Assembly: GCA_949152475.1 (NCBI GenBank)
Contig: OX424561.1
Location: 21,384,481 to 21,448,480, forward strand
Source of the DNA: Terebella lapidaria
Lineage: Eukaryota > Annelida > Polychaeta > Terebellida > Terebellidae
Length of the DNA: 64,000 bases
Direction of reading: 5' to 3'
Of the stretch, positions 11,115-22,640 are shown in pieces. How positions within the stretch are numbered: the stretch's first letter is position 1; each line of letters starts with the position of its first letter. The notes under the pieces are model-generated. The model was not told the origin of the DNA. It worked only from the letters and a program-made list of their open reading frames with translations, and did no database searches. Position numbers and translations under genes: made by a program.

Positions 11115-14100
11115 ATGAAAATGACGGGGGCAGCTACGATGTTGATGGCTCTTGCCGCAATGGGAGTCTTGGAATGTTGTCATGGTAATTAGATTTAGTT
11201 GCTTACCAAGCGTGAAGTACTTACGCCTATTTCTTGTTGTATATAAATGTGATAGTTATACGTGTTAGAACTACGATCAACACAACAACCGTTTGATGAT
11301 GCCAATCAGAAACGTAAGTGGAACATGTTTTCGGAATAGGAACAATGCCCGTATCCAGAGCCACACGCACAAGTAGCCTGTTGGTATCAGGGGCGGACAG
11401 TGTGTAAAGTATAGATTTTTCTCAATTGTAATTTATTTTTTCACATGTGAAGATGTGTCCATATCCTTTTGTAAATTTAGTGTAAACGTAACAAAATTAC
11501 CCATTGAATGCCGTTATATCACACAAGACAGGCACACATGTAGAGCGTAGGAACACGGTAGCTCTATGTTTCTATGGCATAGACGTATATATAATCGAAA
11601 GCCAACCAAAGCCTACGTCTTATCTGGAAAACATAATGAAATCATCACGATGCAGCAACCATACTTGAATTATGATTCTGGACATGTACAGCGGCCTGTC
11701 AGAGCACGGGGCCTGACTGTGTGACGGATTGTGCTGGACGACCTGACGGATCCTACCAGGCATGTAGCGGTTGTGACGTATACATAATGTGCACAGGCGG
11801 CAAATTCATAGAGCGACCGTGTCCCATCTGTGCCGGACCCGTCTGGGACGACAGCGCTAAGAAATGCCAACAGACTTCATCCACCTGCAACGGATGCGAT
11901 GGTTAGTACTTGATGGTTATACATGTATAGCCTAGTGTAGATGTAAAAAAACACTCTTTTTGGCCGTAGTTTTGTTTTGTAGGCCTATATTCGAATCAAC
12001 TCGAAATTTTGTGTGTCGGATTCGGGTATCATGCCCTAATTTTTGACATTAGAGCGTTGGGGGCGAAGCTCCCAACCCTCCACATGTCTATGTGTGCTGA
12101 CTTTTTTATGGAGGTTTCATGCCAACCTATCGACGCTCGTTTTGGCATGTAAACGTTTAGACACCTACTTCAAATGAGGATTTTCTTCGTCCTTGACATA
12201 AAATCTCTCGAATTGATGGGAAACTTTGACTATTCCACAGATATATTAGGCATAAATCGATGTGTTAGGTTTGAGAAAATTACGTAAAATGTTCAAATTA
12301 TCTAAAAACGTCCCAAAAAGGCGGAGCCGGTGGAAATTGACGTTCCCAGAATGCAAAGCAAATTTTACCACAATCACGCGTATTTTGGAACACAATTTTC
12401 TGTTCAGCAATTCGTGCATGCATACATGCATGTGGGCATCTGCGTGTGGGCATCTTTGGCGTTATGAAGTAAACACAACGATTCGTCTGCAATGCCACGG
12501 TTACATTTACCGTATTTTGACGTATTTCATCACATGACAATTAAGCTGGTGTTCCCTGCTGGGTTGCGAAGCCTTTTTATTTTAAACTGATCTTTTAATT
12601 TGCCCAGTAAAGGCATGTGTTAGGCTATATCTGATGATATCAGATGCAGATATTCCTCATAGTTTCCAATGTTTTAGGGATATTTTAATGAGGTTCCAAT
12701 TCATTTTAGCAGGCGTATCTGTTCCATTGATTGATTTTAAAATAAATGTGTACTTATTAGGAATATGGATGAAGTAGGCCATATTTTTCATCCTAATATA
12801 CGAAAATGAATTGGAATCATGTAGGGGAAGGAAATGATAGCTTCTGTTTGGTTTTTTTTTTTTTGGGGGGGGAGGGGGGGGAGGAGAGAGGGTTACGTTG
12901 TGTGAGATACATTCAGCTGTCGTGGTGCTGATGACGTGCTCGAGCTCTAATGTCATCTCCCGCAGTTAGCTGCATTTTCTTGTTCACCTAATTTCAGAAT
13001 TCTATCTCAAAAAATGAAAAAGTTGGCAATCTACCCCACTGCTAAGTTTTAGTCCAAAATGGAATCAGATAAATTCCAACAAATTCAGGGCTTTAATCGT
13101 GTTTATGCCCGTGCAGAATTATCCTATTGCGCTGATTTTGGAGTCTTAAGGCATAGTCGATGTATTCTAAGTAGATAAGTTTATTTTGAAGCATTGTTGT
13201 AAAACGACTAATTTTGGCGGCTATTAAATTAAAGCCCCACGTTATCTGGTGGAGATTTAATTTGGCGATTTAAAAACTATATATATTTCTGATCATATAT
13301 CTAGTTAATTTGGCGGACGATTCAATTCCGCGGTTTTTCCCATTCCACCAAATAAATCGTCCGTCAAAATTAGTCATTATACAATATATAACTCGTACAC
13401 AGAAAAAAATTTGGGTTTTTGTGCAGACTCTGTGTAGGGGCTGGAATTCAACATTGGGTTAGATTGCCAAGTTCTTCAATTTTGGGGAAATAATTCTGAA
13501 ATTTGGTGAAATATTGCAGCATAACACCTGATGAAGCAAAATTTCACTTTGATACGATGATCCAAAACGAAACAATGACAAAAAAGCGTGTTTCACTGAT
13601 ATGTGACGTTGACTTTACCCACAAAAACATCAAGCTACTAACTTGCTGTTTTTGGTGGGTACTACAATGTACATGTAACTGCAAGAGTTTCTCCTGTAGC
13701 CTATGAATAAAAATGCACTGATACGGTTTTGAAAGTCTACAATGCCTAAATTGCCATGAATTTGCATTTATGTTGAAGCAAAATTAAAACTATGTGGTTG
13801 ATTCTGAACGGAATAATATATGAAATCGTTTTCAACTTGCTGGAAGAAGAGTTTCTTACCGGTATGCGGAATTTCTTATGGTGCAAAAAATTCTAGATTA
13901 ACAAGTGGTTCTGTCCCATCCGAACAGACACCCCGGAACCATGTACGACGGGATCAAACTGTGTATCCAGCTGTTCGTCGAAGGGGGACGGAGACTACCA
14001 GTCGTGTAAGGGCTGCACCGTGTACGTCACGTGTTCAAACAGCTTCATGTACGACAACCGACCCTGTCCCTCGGGTCTGGTCTGGGACGACAACATGAAG

Positions 14101-14142
14101 AGATGCGAGTGGACCAGCAACACCTGCTCGGAATGTAACTGA
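11115..14142 (+). CDS. Secreted protein with two chitin-binding (CBM14/peritrophin-A) domains
   Basis: Three exons join in phase 1 at both introns: 11115-11184, 11692-11901 and 13928-14142 (495 nt, 164 residues). Exon 1 encodes a signal peptide (MKMTGAATMLMALAAMGVLE) that directs secretion. Exons 2 and 3 each encode one cysteine-rich domain ending in the CBM14-like pattern C-P-x-G-x-V-W-D-D-x-x-K-x-C. Examples are RPCPICAGPVWDDSAKKC and RPCPSGLVWDDNMKRC. The donors are GTAATT and GTTAGT, and the acceptors are TGTACAG and CGAACAG. The protein should bind chitin outside the cell, for instance in a gut lining or mucus; this is inferred from the family. It lacks the Ig domains of lancelet VCBPs. 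Intron 2 (2 kb) holds a miniature element. Confidence 0.75.
11902..13205. other. Intron 2 of the chitin-binding gene, left part
   Basis: No coding signal is seen. There is a homopolymer-rich tract near 12848-12890 (T then G runs). The open frames here are short and lack motifs. Confidence 0.5.
13206..13375. mobile_element. Small inverted-repeat (MITE-like) element
   Basis: The left end GACTAATTTTGGCGG and the right end CCGTCAAAATTAGTC are inverted copies with one mismatch, 170 bp apart. The interior repeats WTTTGGCGG motifs. It lies in intron 2 of the chitin-binding gene. Confidence 0.55.
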
Positions 14143-14420
14143 TGACTTTGCCATCTCGATACGGCAGTCAGCTGATATCAGCAGAAAAATAATAAACATG
14201 ATGAGAGACAAACAAAATTGCATTTTAGCTATCCCGCCATTTTGATGACACATTGCGCATGTGTAATCGTACTATTGCGCATGCATTGTATAATCTTACT
14301 ATCACGAATTTACAAACATACAATATTCAACACCCCCAATATTCAACACCCCCATTAAATGAGTGATTGTTACAGAATTGTGATTGTTATAAAAATCAAT
14401 TTGAAGGAATGAAACAATAG

Positions 14421-14879
14421 TCATATAACAGAACAACATTGGCCAAACAAATCACACATGAACTGACAAAGTTTTCCCTTTGTTGCAGGCTTGGTGAATA
14501 AATCGGCAACATTATCAACAGTCGCAAAATATTCCAAATTTACAACTCTCTGCTGCACAACACCCCTTATAATGTGATATTTTATGTCGATATGTTTGGT
14601 TCTCTGCGACACAAAAGGGTTTTTGGTCAACGATATTGTACCCTGATTATCACACTACAAAATTACAACTGAACAGTCAATCAGATCTTGTAACAACTGT
14701 TTAAGAAATTTGGCCTCCTTGGGAGCCACTGCAACAACAACATATTCCGCCTCACAAGTAGAAAGAGCTACTGTAGTCTGTTTTTTTTTACTTTTCCATG
14801 AAACTGCTGAGCTATATTTACTTAACTTGAAACCCTGATGTACTCTTTCTGTCTTTTGACCCAGCCCAGTCTGCATCAC
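14421..14879 (-). pseudogene. Copia RNase H fragment
   Basis: Two frames give ALSTCEAEYVVVAVAPKEA and, further on, TKHIDIKYHIIRG with ADLFTKPATKGK. These are the classic end of Copia polyproteins. A frame break lies near 14640. The stop at 14421 is the likely polyprotein end. Confidence 0.85.
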
Positions 14880-14974
14880 AATAACCAGTCAAATTCAAAT
14901 CTTAGTAGTCTTACGAAAATGCAAAGAATGATCAATAGTACCCTTCAGATATCTGAAGACAATCAAGACATACT

Positions 14975-15918
14975 TTACAGCAACCCAGTGTTCAATGGTA
15001 GGCATCTCACAATATACTGAAACAGTTTTGATTGTTTCAGTATTGAAACGAAAAAAGAAATGTCAGGTCTAGTACACACCATGAGATAAATCAAACTACC
15101 TATAGCCTGTCTATACAGCCCTGAATCGATAGATTCAGCATCATCTGAAAATATTAGTTCTCGCTCACTTGGAGACTCTCCAGGCTTGCAATCTGCCATT
15201 CCAGACTTGTCAAGTACCTTAGGTACATATTTCCTCTGGTTCAGATGTATACCACCATCTGTGTGCTCTAAATTGATTCCTAGAAAACATGAGATCAAAC
15301 CTAAGTCCTTCATCCTGAATTTACATTTCAACAGGTCTTTGGTTTCATTGAGAACATTTTCATTTGCACATGCAATAAAAAGATCATCTCCACATGTGAC
15401 AATGATCACTTTATCATTGCTTTCACCTGTAACATACGTACATGGATCAGCTTCACTTCTAACAAAGCCAATTTCAACAAGATACCTATTGAGAACTGCA
15501 TTCCAGTTGCGCCCACTTTGCTTCAAGCCATACAATGACTTATTTAGTTTATACACTAATTTTTCACCATCTTTTGACTCTACCTCAAAACCTTGAGCTT
15601 GATTCATATATACAAATCACAATCAATATTTGCATTTAGATATGTACTTTTCACATCCATTTGGTGAACAATCAAGTCCCTGTGGACTGCTACATTGATC
15701 AGTGCACGAATAGTTGTAAACTTTACAGTTGGAGCATATGTCTCCTCATGTCTCTTCAACTTCCAGGACTCTGCATCTGGAGATTCTACAGCTTCAACAT
15801 AGGATTTAGATACATCACAAACATTACACATATAATCAACAGTGCATAAATTAACGTCATCGTTTACATCATCATCAACTTTACATGCATAATCATTCAA
15901 ATGTTTCAACATCATCAT
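14975..15918 (-). pseudogene. Copia reverse transcriptase fragment
   Basis: The frames 15918-15604 and 15607-14975 carry YAPTVKFTTIRALINVA, QMDVKSTYLNA and LNKSLYGLKQSGRNWN, which are standard Copia motifs. The catalytic site reads CGDD where YVDD is usual. The two frames are joined by a break near 15605, and the 3' part loses frame near 15010. Confidence 0.88.
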
Positions 15919-16263
15919 TTACTCTGTCACCTTGTTCCTGAACAACAGGCACATCATCTTCGGCCTCGTCATTACCTTTATTCTGTACATGTTCAACAGG
16001 TTCACCCTCATTTTCAACTTGAACATTTCTGTCATCTTCCCTACACAGCGGAAAGTCATCACCGACACCATGAAGTTCAATTTCCTTATTTGGCAGTTTA
16101 TCAGTAAATTTGACACACCTGATCCTTCTGACAATGTTTTCATCCGGAAAGTACACAAATTACTCTGGGCCTCCTTTGTCATAGCCGACAAAATACCTAG
16201 TTGGCTTCGAGCATCTAACTTGCCCTTAATTTCAATATAGGCAAAACAAACACATCCTCATCG

Positions 16264-16718
16264 TACGGAAGCATAGAAGGGCCACCCAGGAAAAATTATT
16301 TTTTCAAATTCCCGACTTAGTAACTCGATAATATCGACTTAGTATCTCGATAATATCTACTTGAACGTGGAACAGGCACAGGAAGAAGATTTATTTTTTT
16401 AAATTCCCGAGTGAGTAACTCGATAATATCGACTTACTATCTCGATAATATCGAGATACTAACTCGATATTATCGAGTTACTAACTCGATTTTATCGACT
16501 TACTAACTCGATATTATCGAGATACTAACTCGATATTATCGACTTACTAACTCGGGAATTTGAAAAAAATAAATCTTCCTGTGCCTGATCCACTCTTAAG
16601 TCGATATTATCGAGATACTAAGTCGATATTATCGAAATACTAAGTCGATATTATCGAGTTACTAAGTCGGGAATTTAAAAAAAAATAATTTCCTGGGTGG
16701 CCCTTCTACGCTTCCGTA
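16264..16718. mobile_element. MITE-like element with 6-bp target duplication, inserted in Copia
   Basis: The ends TACGGAAGCATAGAAGGGCC and its inverted copy (one mismatch early on) bound 455 bp. TCATCG flanks both sides (16258-16263 and 16719-16724), so the insertion site is clear. The interior alternates ATCGAGTTACTAACTCGATA-type short palindromes in both orders. There is no coding capacity. It splits the integrase region of the Copia relic and is therefore younger than it. Confidence 0.85.
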
Positions 16719-16739
16719 TCATCGATACCCGAGTCGATT

Positions 16740-17270
16740 AACAAGTATGTACTGTATTGAATAACGTACGCCAATTTCTTTCAGCTGTTCCGTTCTGATG
16801 TGGAGAGTAAGGCAATGATTTTTCATGCCTAATTTTGTGCTCTACAAAGATATCTCGGAATTTACTATTGACATACTCTGTACCATTATCTCTGGGCGAT
16901 CTCTGGGTAGTGTTCACAGTGGTGCACAGGTAATACAGACGACCTTCTTTTCGATCGGGAACACAGAGCCGTCGCGCGCTGTCAATTTGGCTGACTGCAG
17001 CGGAGATTACCGTCGCACCCTTGGATGTTGCAGCTTATACGGAGAAGATGTCCTTGCTGTAGGTTGGAACGTACAGTACATTGTCGAGAAGAACACTTCG
17101 CACTCAACATGCATCAACGTCCATGATCTGGATGTTCACGACTCCTCTTCCTTTGACGACACCAGTTTTCTGGAGCCATCAGCCAGCTCTATGACGTGGT
17201 TTGATGGGTTGAATGATGAATCCATATGGGTGAATTTAGACTTGTCCGTAACGATATGGGGGGGGGGGGG
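16740..17270 (-). pseudogene. Copia protease tail and integrase core remnants
   Basis: Minus-strand reading gives MDSSFNPSNHVIELADGS and, in another frame, LLDNVLYVPTYSKDIFS (gag-pre-integrase region). After a jump it gives DNGTEYVNSKF and PYSPHQNGTAERNWRTLF (integrase core). The N-terminal half of the integrase is missing between about 16905 and 16960. Confidence 0.75.
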
Positions 17271-17330
17271 GTGCCCCACAGTCGACAAGAGTGTTCACAT
17301 GGTCGCCGACAACTACGGCATTCATAGTGT

Positions 17331-17891
17331 CTATAGTGTCAGCTTGAGTACAGCATCGCGGGGTTTCTGGTGGTCTTCAAAGTCTCGCAGAACTTTTCTG
17401 AACTCACTTACGGTGTATTTCTTGTAACTCTGCGTCACGTACACTTCAAAAGCTCTGTATGACTCTGGCAGTCTTTTTAGTAACATGGTGATGATTAGAC
17501 CGTCGCTAATGGTTTCTCCAGCATCCTTCAATGCTGTCCATGCTCGCTCGGCTCGTAGAACATAGTCTACAGTCTGTTCAGATTCAGCCATCTGCAAGGA
17601 CGTCAATGTGGAATACATCGTTAAGACACGTGGTTTCCCACTTGCACAATAATGATGTTTGAGAATATTTAGCGCTGCTCGCCCATCGTCCCTCGCTTCA
17701 CGCATGACCAGTGACAGACTTGTGCCATCTAATACCTGGATCATCTCGGCGAAGACATCTTTGTTTTTCGTTGTTTCATCTTGGTCCAAATCGCCAACTT
17801 TGTCAACTACTTCCTGAAGTTTCTGCAAGCGTAGGTATCCCTTGAAATTTGTCTTCTGCTTCTGCTTCTGCCGTATACTGGCCTCCTTCAT
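17331..17891 (-). pseudogene. Copia gag (UBN2-type) fragment
   Basis: This is an open frame of about 186 residues with the pattern of Copia gag: RAALNILKHHYCASGKPRV, then LKDAGETISDGLIITMLLKR and LPESYRAF. The zinc knuckle expected downstream is not seen. Confidence 0.8.
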
Positions 17892-17902
17892 TGGGTTGAG
17901 TA

Positions 17903-19030
17903 TTATGCCATGTGTGAGGAGCAGTGCGGATGCATGGAAGCCAGACGAGAAAAGGGGTGTTGTGCCTCTAGTTGTGTGATGTGTCTATGTACACGGAGCC
18001 AGGCGGAAGGTGTGCTGACTACATATTGTGGTAGTGAATTCCAGTCCATGAAAGATCGCGGGAAGAATGATGCCTTCCTTGTTTCGGTACGGGAATGCTG
18101 AATATGGAGTGACATAGAGTTTATAATCCGTGGAGAACGTGTGCTAGGCCTATTTATGAGGTAGACCCGAGCCCCTACTTCGACATGATTGTTGACGATT
18201 TTATAAAGCATAACCATCCTTGCGTCACGACGACGGTCCTCCAGTGTTCGCCACTGCAGATGCCTCAGCATGCTGCTAACACTAGAGCGGTTATGGAAGC
18301 GGCTAGTATGGAAGCGTTGTACCATCTCAATATGGCTGATATCTTTTCTAGTATGTGGGTCCCATGCTGCGTTGGCATATTCGACTGAAGGTTGAACAAG
18401 GCCGAAGTATGCACGCTGTTTGATGCTTCGAGATATATTGCGTCGGTAAAAAGCCAAGTGTACTTTTGGCCTTGCTGCATATTTGAGAAATGTGTCTGTC
18501 CCAACGGAAATTAGAAGTCAGAAAAATGCCGAGATATTCGGCAGATGATAGTGATTACACGTTCGAGTGAGTGACCTTTTATGGAATAGTCAGATAATAT
18601 TGGAGATCGTTTTTTGGTCACGGTGAGCACTTTACACTTGGAGGGGTAGAACATCATGAGCCACCTATCGCCCCACTTGGCGAGTTTGTCCAGGTCCTTT
18701 TGAAGTACGCTCGCATCAGACGGAGATTTGACTGTGAGATACGCGACGGTGTGCAAAATCGTTAATGTAGTACAGAAATAGACAAGGTCCCAAAACGGAC
18801 CCCTGAGGGACGCCCGATTCAACGTCGATGGCGTTGGACTTGACTCTATCCAGTACTACGGTTGAGTTCTATCAGATACCCAGGCACTTATCCAGTTATT
18901 CACATATCCTCGGATGCCATATGAGAAAAGTTTATGAATTAGCAGAGTGTGACAGACTCTGTCGAAGGCCTAGGCAAAGTCCATAATTAATATATCGGTT
19001 TGTTCGTTTGTGTCCAATGAGACAGTCAGA
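17903..19030 (-). pseudogene. 5'-truncated LINE, reverse transcriptase C-terminal part
   Basis: Minus frames give MDFA-stop-AFDRVCHTLLIHKLF (about 18975-18930), FYPSKCKVLTVTKKRSPIL (about 18650), then VQPSVEYANAAWDPHTRKD (about 18390) and YKIVNNHVEVGAR. This is the fingers-to-thumb and C-terminal region of a CR1/Jockey-type non-LTR retrotransposon. Stops and frame shifts are frequent. Its 3' end abuts the Copia gag, and its truncated 5' end lies about 40 bp from a decayed chitin-binding exon. Confidence 0.75.
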
Positions 19031-19068
19031 TCATCAATAAAACCAAAGAGTTGTGTTTCACAATATCT

Positions 19069-19181
19069 TTTTTGTCGACAGCTGACCCTGTCCGGCCAGT
19101 CTTGTCTGGGACAACAAAGTAAAGAGATGCGAGTATGGTAGCGCGACCTGCTCTTCCTGTGAAGAGTGTCTGAGTCATTGA
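19069..19181 (+). pseudogene. Decayed copy of the last chitin-binding exon
   Basis: The plus strand reads CPASLVWDNKVKRCEYGSAT, then a Cys-rich tail and a stop at 19179-19181. It is close to the end of exon 3 of the gene at 11115-14142. An in-frame TGA replaces the Arg codon CGA before the conserved Pro-Cys-Pro. The upstream half of the domain is not recognisable. Confidence 0.6.
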
Positions 19182-20890
19182 GTTGTAATCATTGCTTGAT
19201 TTGCATGATATACATAATACATACACTGTCACTATCTATTGTGGAATAACAGTTTGTCGGGATGTTATAAAGCCCTTTAACGTATAGTGCAGTGTGAAGT
19301 TTTGTGTAATGAATGACTCCGGTCTTCAACAAAGAACGTTTATTCTCAGTCACACTAGAAATGTCCTCGTGCACCAACAATCATAGCCCCTAAGTCCCAA
19401 AATATTTCCAACTTGTCCGACAATGGTTCACAAATTGTTCTATGTGTATCCTGTCAATTAAGTCTATGTAACTCAGCCACTATTACACTGCAAATCTTCA
19501 CAATTCTATACAGTCGGTTTTCTACAAAATGGCTGACTTGTGTCGTTTCTAAAAGTGAACTGTTTGCGGATTTTCCCGCCTAGAGTTGCGGAAGTTGTGT
19601 CTGATTGGCTGTGATGTGATGTAACATGATCATGTATGTTGCGCATGTATGCAAGGTGAATGTATTGATCGTGTCACAAGCATGCGTTGAGGATATGAAG
19701 GGATGTTGGAGTCATCGTGTCATGTGTGTGGCCGTGTGTAGTGTTTCGGAGATGTATTACTATAAAAATATGGTGCATCACACCCATTCGTCGAACTGCG
19801 TTCTCAGATTTTACCATTCCCCAAAACCTAGTCAGCCTAAAAATCTAAACAATTTGAAGCCGAACATCGCTAACAAGTCTATCCACACATTCACCAAACA
19901 AATAATGAAAAAAGGATCATACAATAAAAACGCCTGTCACAGCGCTCGATGGTGTGGCAGTGGCTTCGGCCTGTTCCCGGGCATGAATGGCTTCCTCCTG
20001 GAGTGCAGTGTTGGCGGCCTGGAGGCATTGGACCTCTTCTTGCAGATAGCATTCTCATTGACCAGATGTCCTGGTGGCGTCACATCTTTCCTCTCATGGA
20101 TGATGCCCATTGCGAAGCCAATTGACACGCCATCGTATTCTGCCTGCCATAATGCGTAAGTAGTCGAATCATCATCGGCACATGCCAAGGCGACGGATGG
20201 CAAGTGCAATCCCTTGTGCGAGGCAAGGACCAGTGGATCCGCAGTAGCTTCAGTACGGAAAGTGGTCCATCAGGACTCACGAGGTCCCACTCCTTCCTCC
20301 CTCGTCGGTGTCTCCCCGGATTGGGACTGAGCCGGTCCTCGTTCATCTCGTTCGCATTCGGTAATGCACATAACTGTCATACAGTATACTCAAAGTAAAT
20401 GATGCAGGACCAGTTGAAGCGGACGTGGGGATTTATTATGAAAATGTCGCTTCCCATCTTGTCAGTGCGATTCTCATCAAATAGTGTTCCTCTGCGAATG
20501 TACTTTAAGGGCTTCAACACAAGCCGGACAGCAGGATCCTGATTTGGTGGATATTGCCAAAAACAATCCAGGTGCATTGACCAGATGCCAAATGTCAGTT
20601 CGGATGCTTCCTGGCACATTAATATGGCAAGGTGTGCCGATACCCTTGGTGGATGATAGTGTGGATTTGGCTGCATATCCACCCCGCAGTGTGCAACAAA
20701 TCACCTCATGATTTGCGTATTGGCAGTCACCCTGGTAAGTATGTAACGTGCTCTGATGTGGGCTCAGAGACAAGACAGGTCATATCCTGTGACGTGAACA
20801 TAACGAGCCTGTCTCACGTGGGGCAAAAACGAGAAATGATATGCTAACACCAGTGAATGGGAAGGGGAACTCGAAGTATGAGAGAAACCC
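19182..20890. other. Unassigned region with coding-like minus-strand fragments
   Basis: Minus frames at 20773-20377 and 20346-19937 look compositionally coding (for example TFGIWSMHLDCFWQYPPNQD and CADDDSTTYALWQAEYDG). I recognise no family, and the two do not join cleanly. They may be parts of an unidentified transposon. The rest is non-coding. Confidence 0.25.
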
Positions 20891-20899
20891 CACTTCAGT

Positions 20900-20985
20900 T
20901 TGAAATGTATGGGGGATTTTCAAAAGTTATGGGGGATTTTTAAAAAAATTATGGGGGATTTTCAAGAAGTTGTGGGACATTTTTG
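20900..20985. repeat. Short tandem repeat of ATGGGGGATTTT
   Basis: Three to four copies of a unit of about 28 bp beginning ATGGGGGATTTTCAAAA lie in a row. There is no other signal. Confidence 0.7.
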
Positions 20986-21289
20986 TGGGTGTACTTTTAA
21001 AAACGATTTTATTCAATCATCAACTGTGGTAGTCGTAGCTATAATTGTGTGTGTGAGAAACCTGTCATTGTCGTCATCACGATCGGAATCACCACCGTGA
21101 ATGCCTGCTGTCAGTGTGTATATATGTCAACAGTAACACGTGGTTGTTGCCGGTGACTGTGTAGTAGTGTGTACGTGGGCTGCTTCCTGTCGCTGCTGCA
21201 CAGTTCAATCTTTCATCGCATCAAACAAAGTTTCTTTGTCACTGTGTTCTTCCAAATAAATTGCCATGGATGCAGAATTTACGATAATC

Positions 21290-21505
21290 AAATTTTTTGG
21301 AGGCACTGAACAAGTGCCTCCGAAAGCGGTGTCAAAAACTGTCAGTGGATGTTTTGTAAATCTAGAAACCGTCAACTATGATGTCCTGGGATACCCCCAA
21401 ATTATGCTCAGCTAGCCAATCCGTTCAGCGGTTTCTAGACTAAGACGACGGACGAAGAACCACGACAATAGCTTATCGGCCCATATGGGCCGTTAAGCTA
21501 AAAAT
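21290..21505 (-). repeat. Short hairpin-ended element related to family B
   Basis: The left side has the hairpin GGAGGCACT/AGTGCCTCC (21299-21321). The right side has the palindromic end TAGCTTATCGGCCCATATGG (from 21468), followed by GCCGTTAAGCTAAAAA, which is the reversed start of a B element. It has the same layout as family B but a short body. Confidence 0.6.
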
Positions 21506-22004
21506 CAGAGTATAGGATGATTGTGAAAATTATAGTCTGAACAGGAGATGACTTGAACAAGTTGATTATTGAAACAATATTTAAAGCTAAAGCAGACTTA
21601 GTTTATTTACTTTCTTAAATTATATCTACTTTCTCAAAATAAGAAGACAGTCTTATTTTTGGACTCACCATCGGAGGACAAGACAAGAAAAATCTGTGAA
21701 CAAGAACATGGTCCAATTGTGAAATTATTCCCGTAAATAAGACCAAGGTCTTATTTCAGGGTGGTCTTATTTACGGGAATCACCAGTATACTTTCTATCA
21801 ATACGCACAATACCAGCATTACTACAGCAAGTGATCCTAATTTTTCTTAAATCAGCAAGCACTTTTAGGTTTAAGATATGCAGTACTCAGATCAAGAAGA
21901 CAATAATATACCAAACTAGACGTCAAGACCTAAAGCTGCCTTGGAGGCATTTCGGTGTTAAGACTAATTTGTAATATTTATAACATGTTTACCATGGGCT
22001 CTAC
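21506..22004. other. No gene; one inverted repeat
   Basis: ATTCCCGTAAATAAGACC at 21728 and its inverted copy ending at 21781 form an imperfect palindrome, probably one end of an unidentified element. Nothing else is seen. Confidence 0.4.
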
Positions 22005-22640
22005 AATGCTCTACGACACACTGTTTCCAAGATATCGACGAAAACGAAAAATGCCGACTCGGCGAAAAAAAATCAGGTCAAGGTCAAAGTTCATCCATAA
22101 TACCCCTTAGACATGTTTGTCTAGTGCCACGAGTCCGAAAATAACATCCGTTTCGCTCTACGACGCACCGTTTCCGAGATATCGACGAAAACGAAAAATG
22201 GCGACTCGGCAGAAAAATTCAAGGTCAAGGTCGAAGGTCATCCTTAATACCCCTTAGACATGTTTGTCTAGGGCGACAAGTCCGAAAATAACGTCCGTTT
22301 CGCTCTACGACGCACCGTTTCCGAGAAATCAACGAAAACGAAAAATGCCGACTCGGCGAAGAAAATTTTAGGTCAAGGTCAAAGTTCATCCATAATACCC
22401 CTTAGACATGCTTGTCTAGTGCCACAAGTCCAAAAATAATGTTTGTTCGCCCTACGACGCACCGTTTCCGAGATATCGACGAAAACGAAAAATGCCGACT
22501 CGGCAGAAAAATTCAAGGTCAAGGTCGAAGGTCACCCTTAATACCCCTTAGACATGTTTGGTGAGGGCGACGAGTCCGAAAATAATGTCCGTTTCGCTCT
22601 ACGACGCACCGTTTCCAAGATATGCAGGAAACCTCAAGGA
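22005..22640. repeat. Tandem repeat, unit about 148 bp, a little over four copies
   Basis: The phrase ACCCCTTAGACATG recurs at about 22099, 22248, 22396 and 22544. Each unit also holds ACGAAAACGAAAAATGCCGA and a run like TCAAGGTCAAAGTTCA. The units differ by a few substitutions. Confidence 0.85.

Larger units (their letters stand above)
14421..17891 (-). mobile_element. Degenerate Ty1/Copia retrotransposon
   Basis: Read from right to left the order is gag (17891-17331), protease tail and gag-pre-integrase (about 17270-16985), integrase core (about 16905-16740), integrase C-terminus and linker (16263-15900), reverse transcriptase (15900-14975), and RNase H (14879-14421). Integrase before reverse transcriptase defines Copia. 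Several frame changes, a missing stretch between protease and integrase, and an inserted miniature element (16264-16718) show it is dead. I did not find LTRs. It lies between the last exon of the chitin-binding gene and a decayed copy of that exon. Confidence 0.85.

Noticed and set aside
16825..17427. 200-codon plus-strand open frame
   Set aside because: The opposite strand carries Copia protease and integrase motifs. The plus frame also crosses a G homopolymer.
20377..20773. Minus-strand CGVDMQPNP stretch as a 2A-like peptide of a LINE
   Set aside because: It lacks the required NPGP end, and no LINE protein follows.
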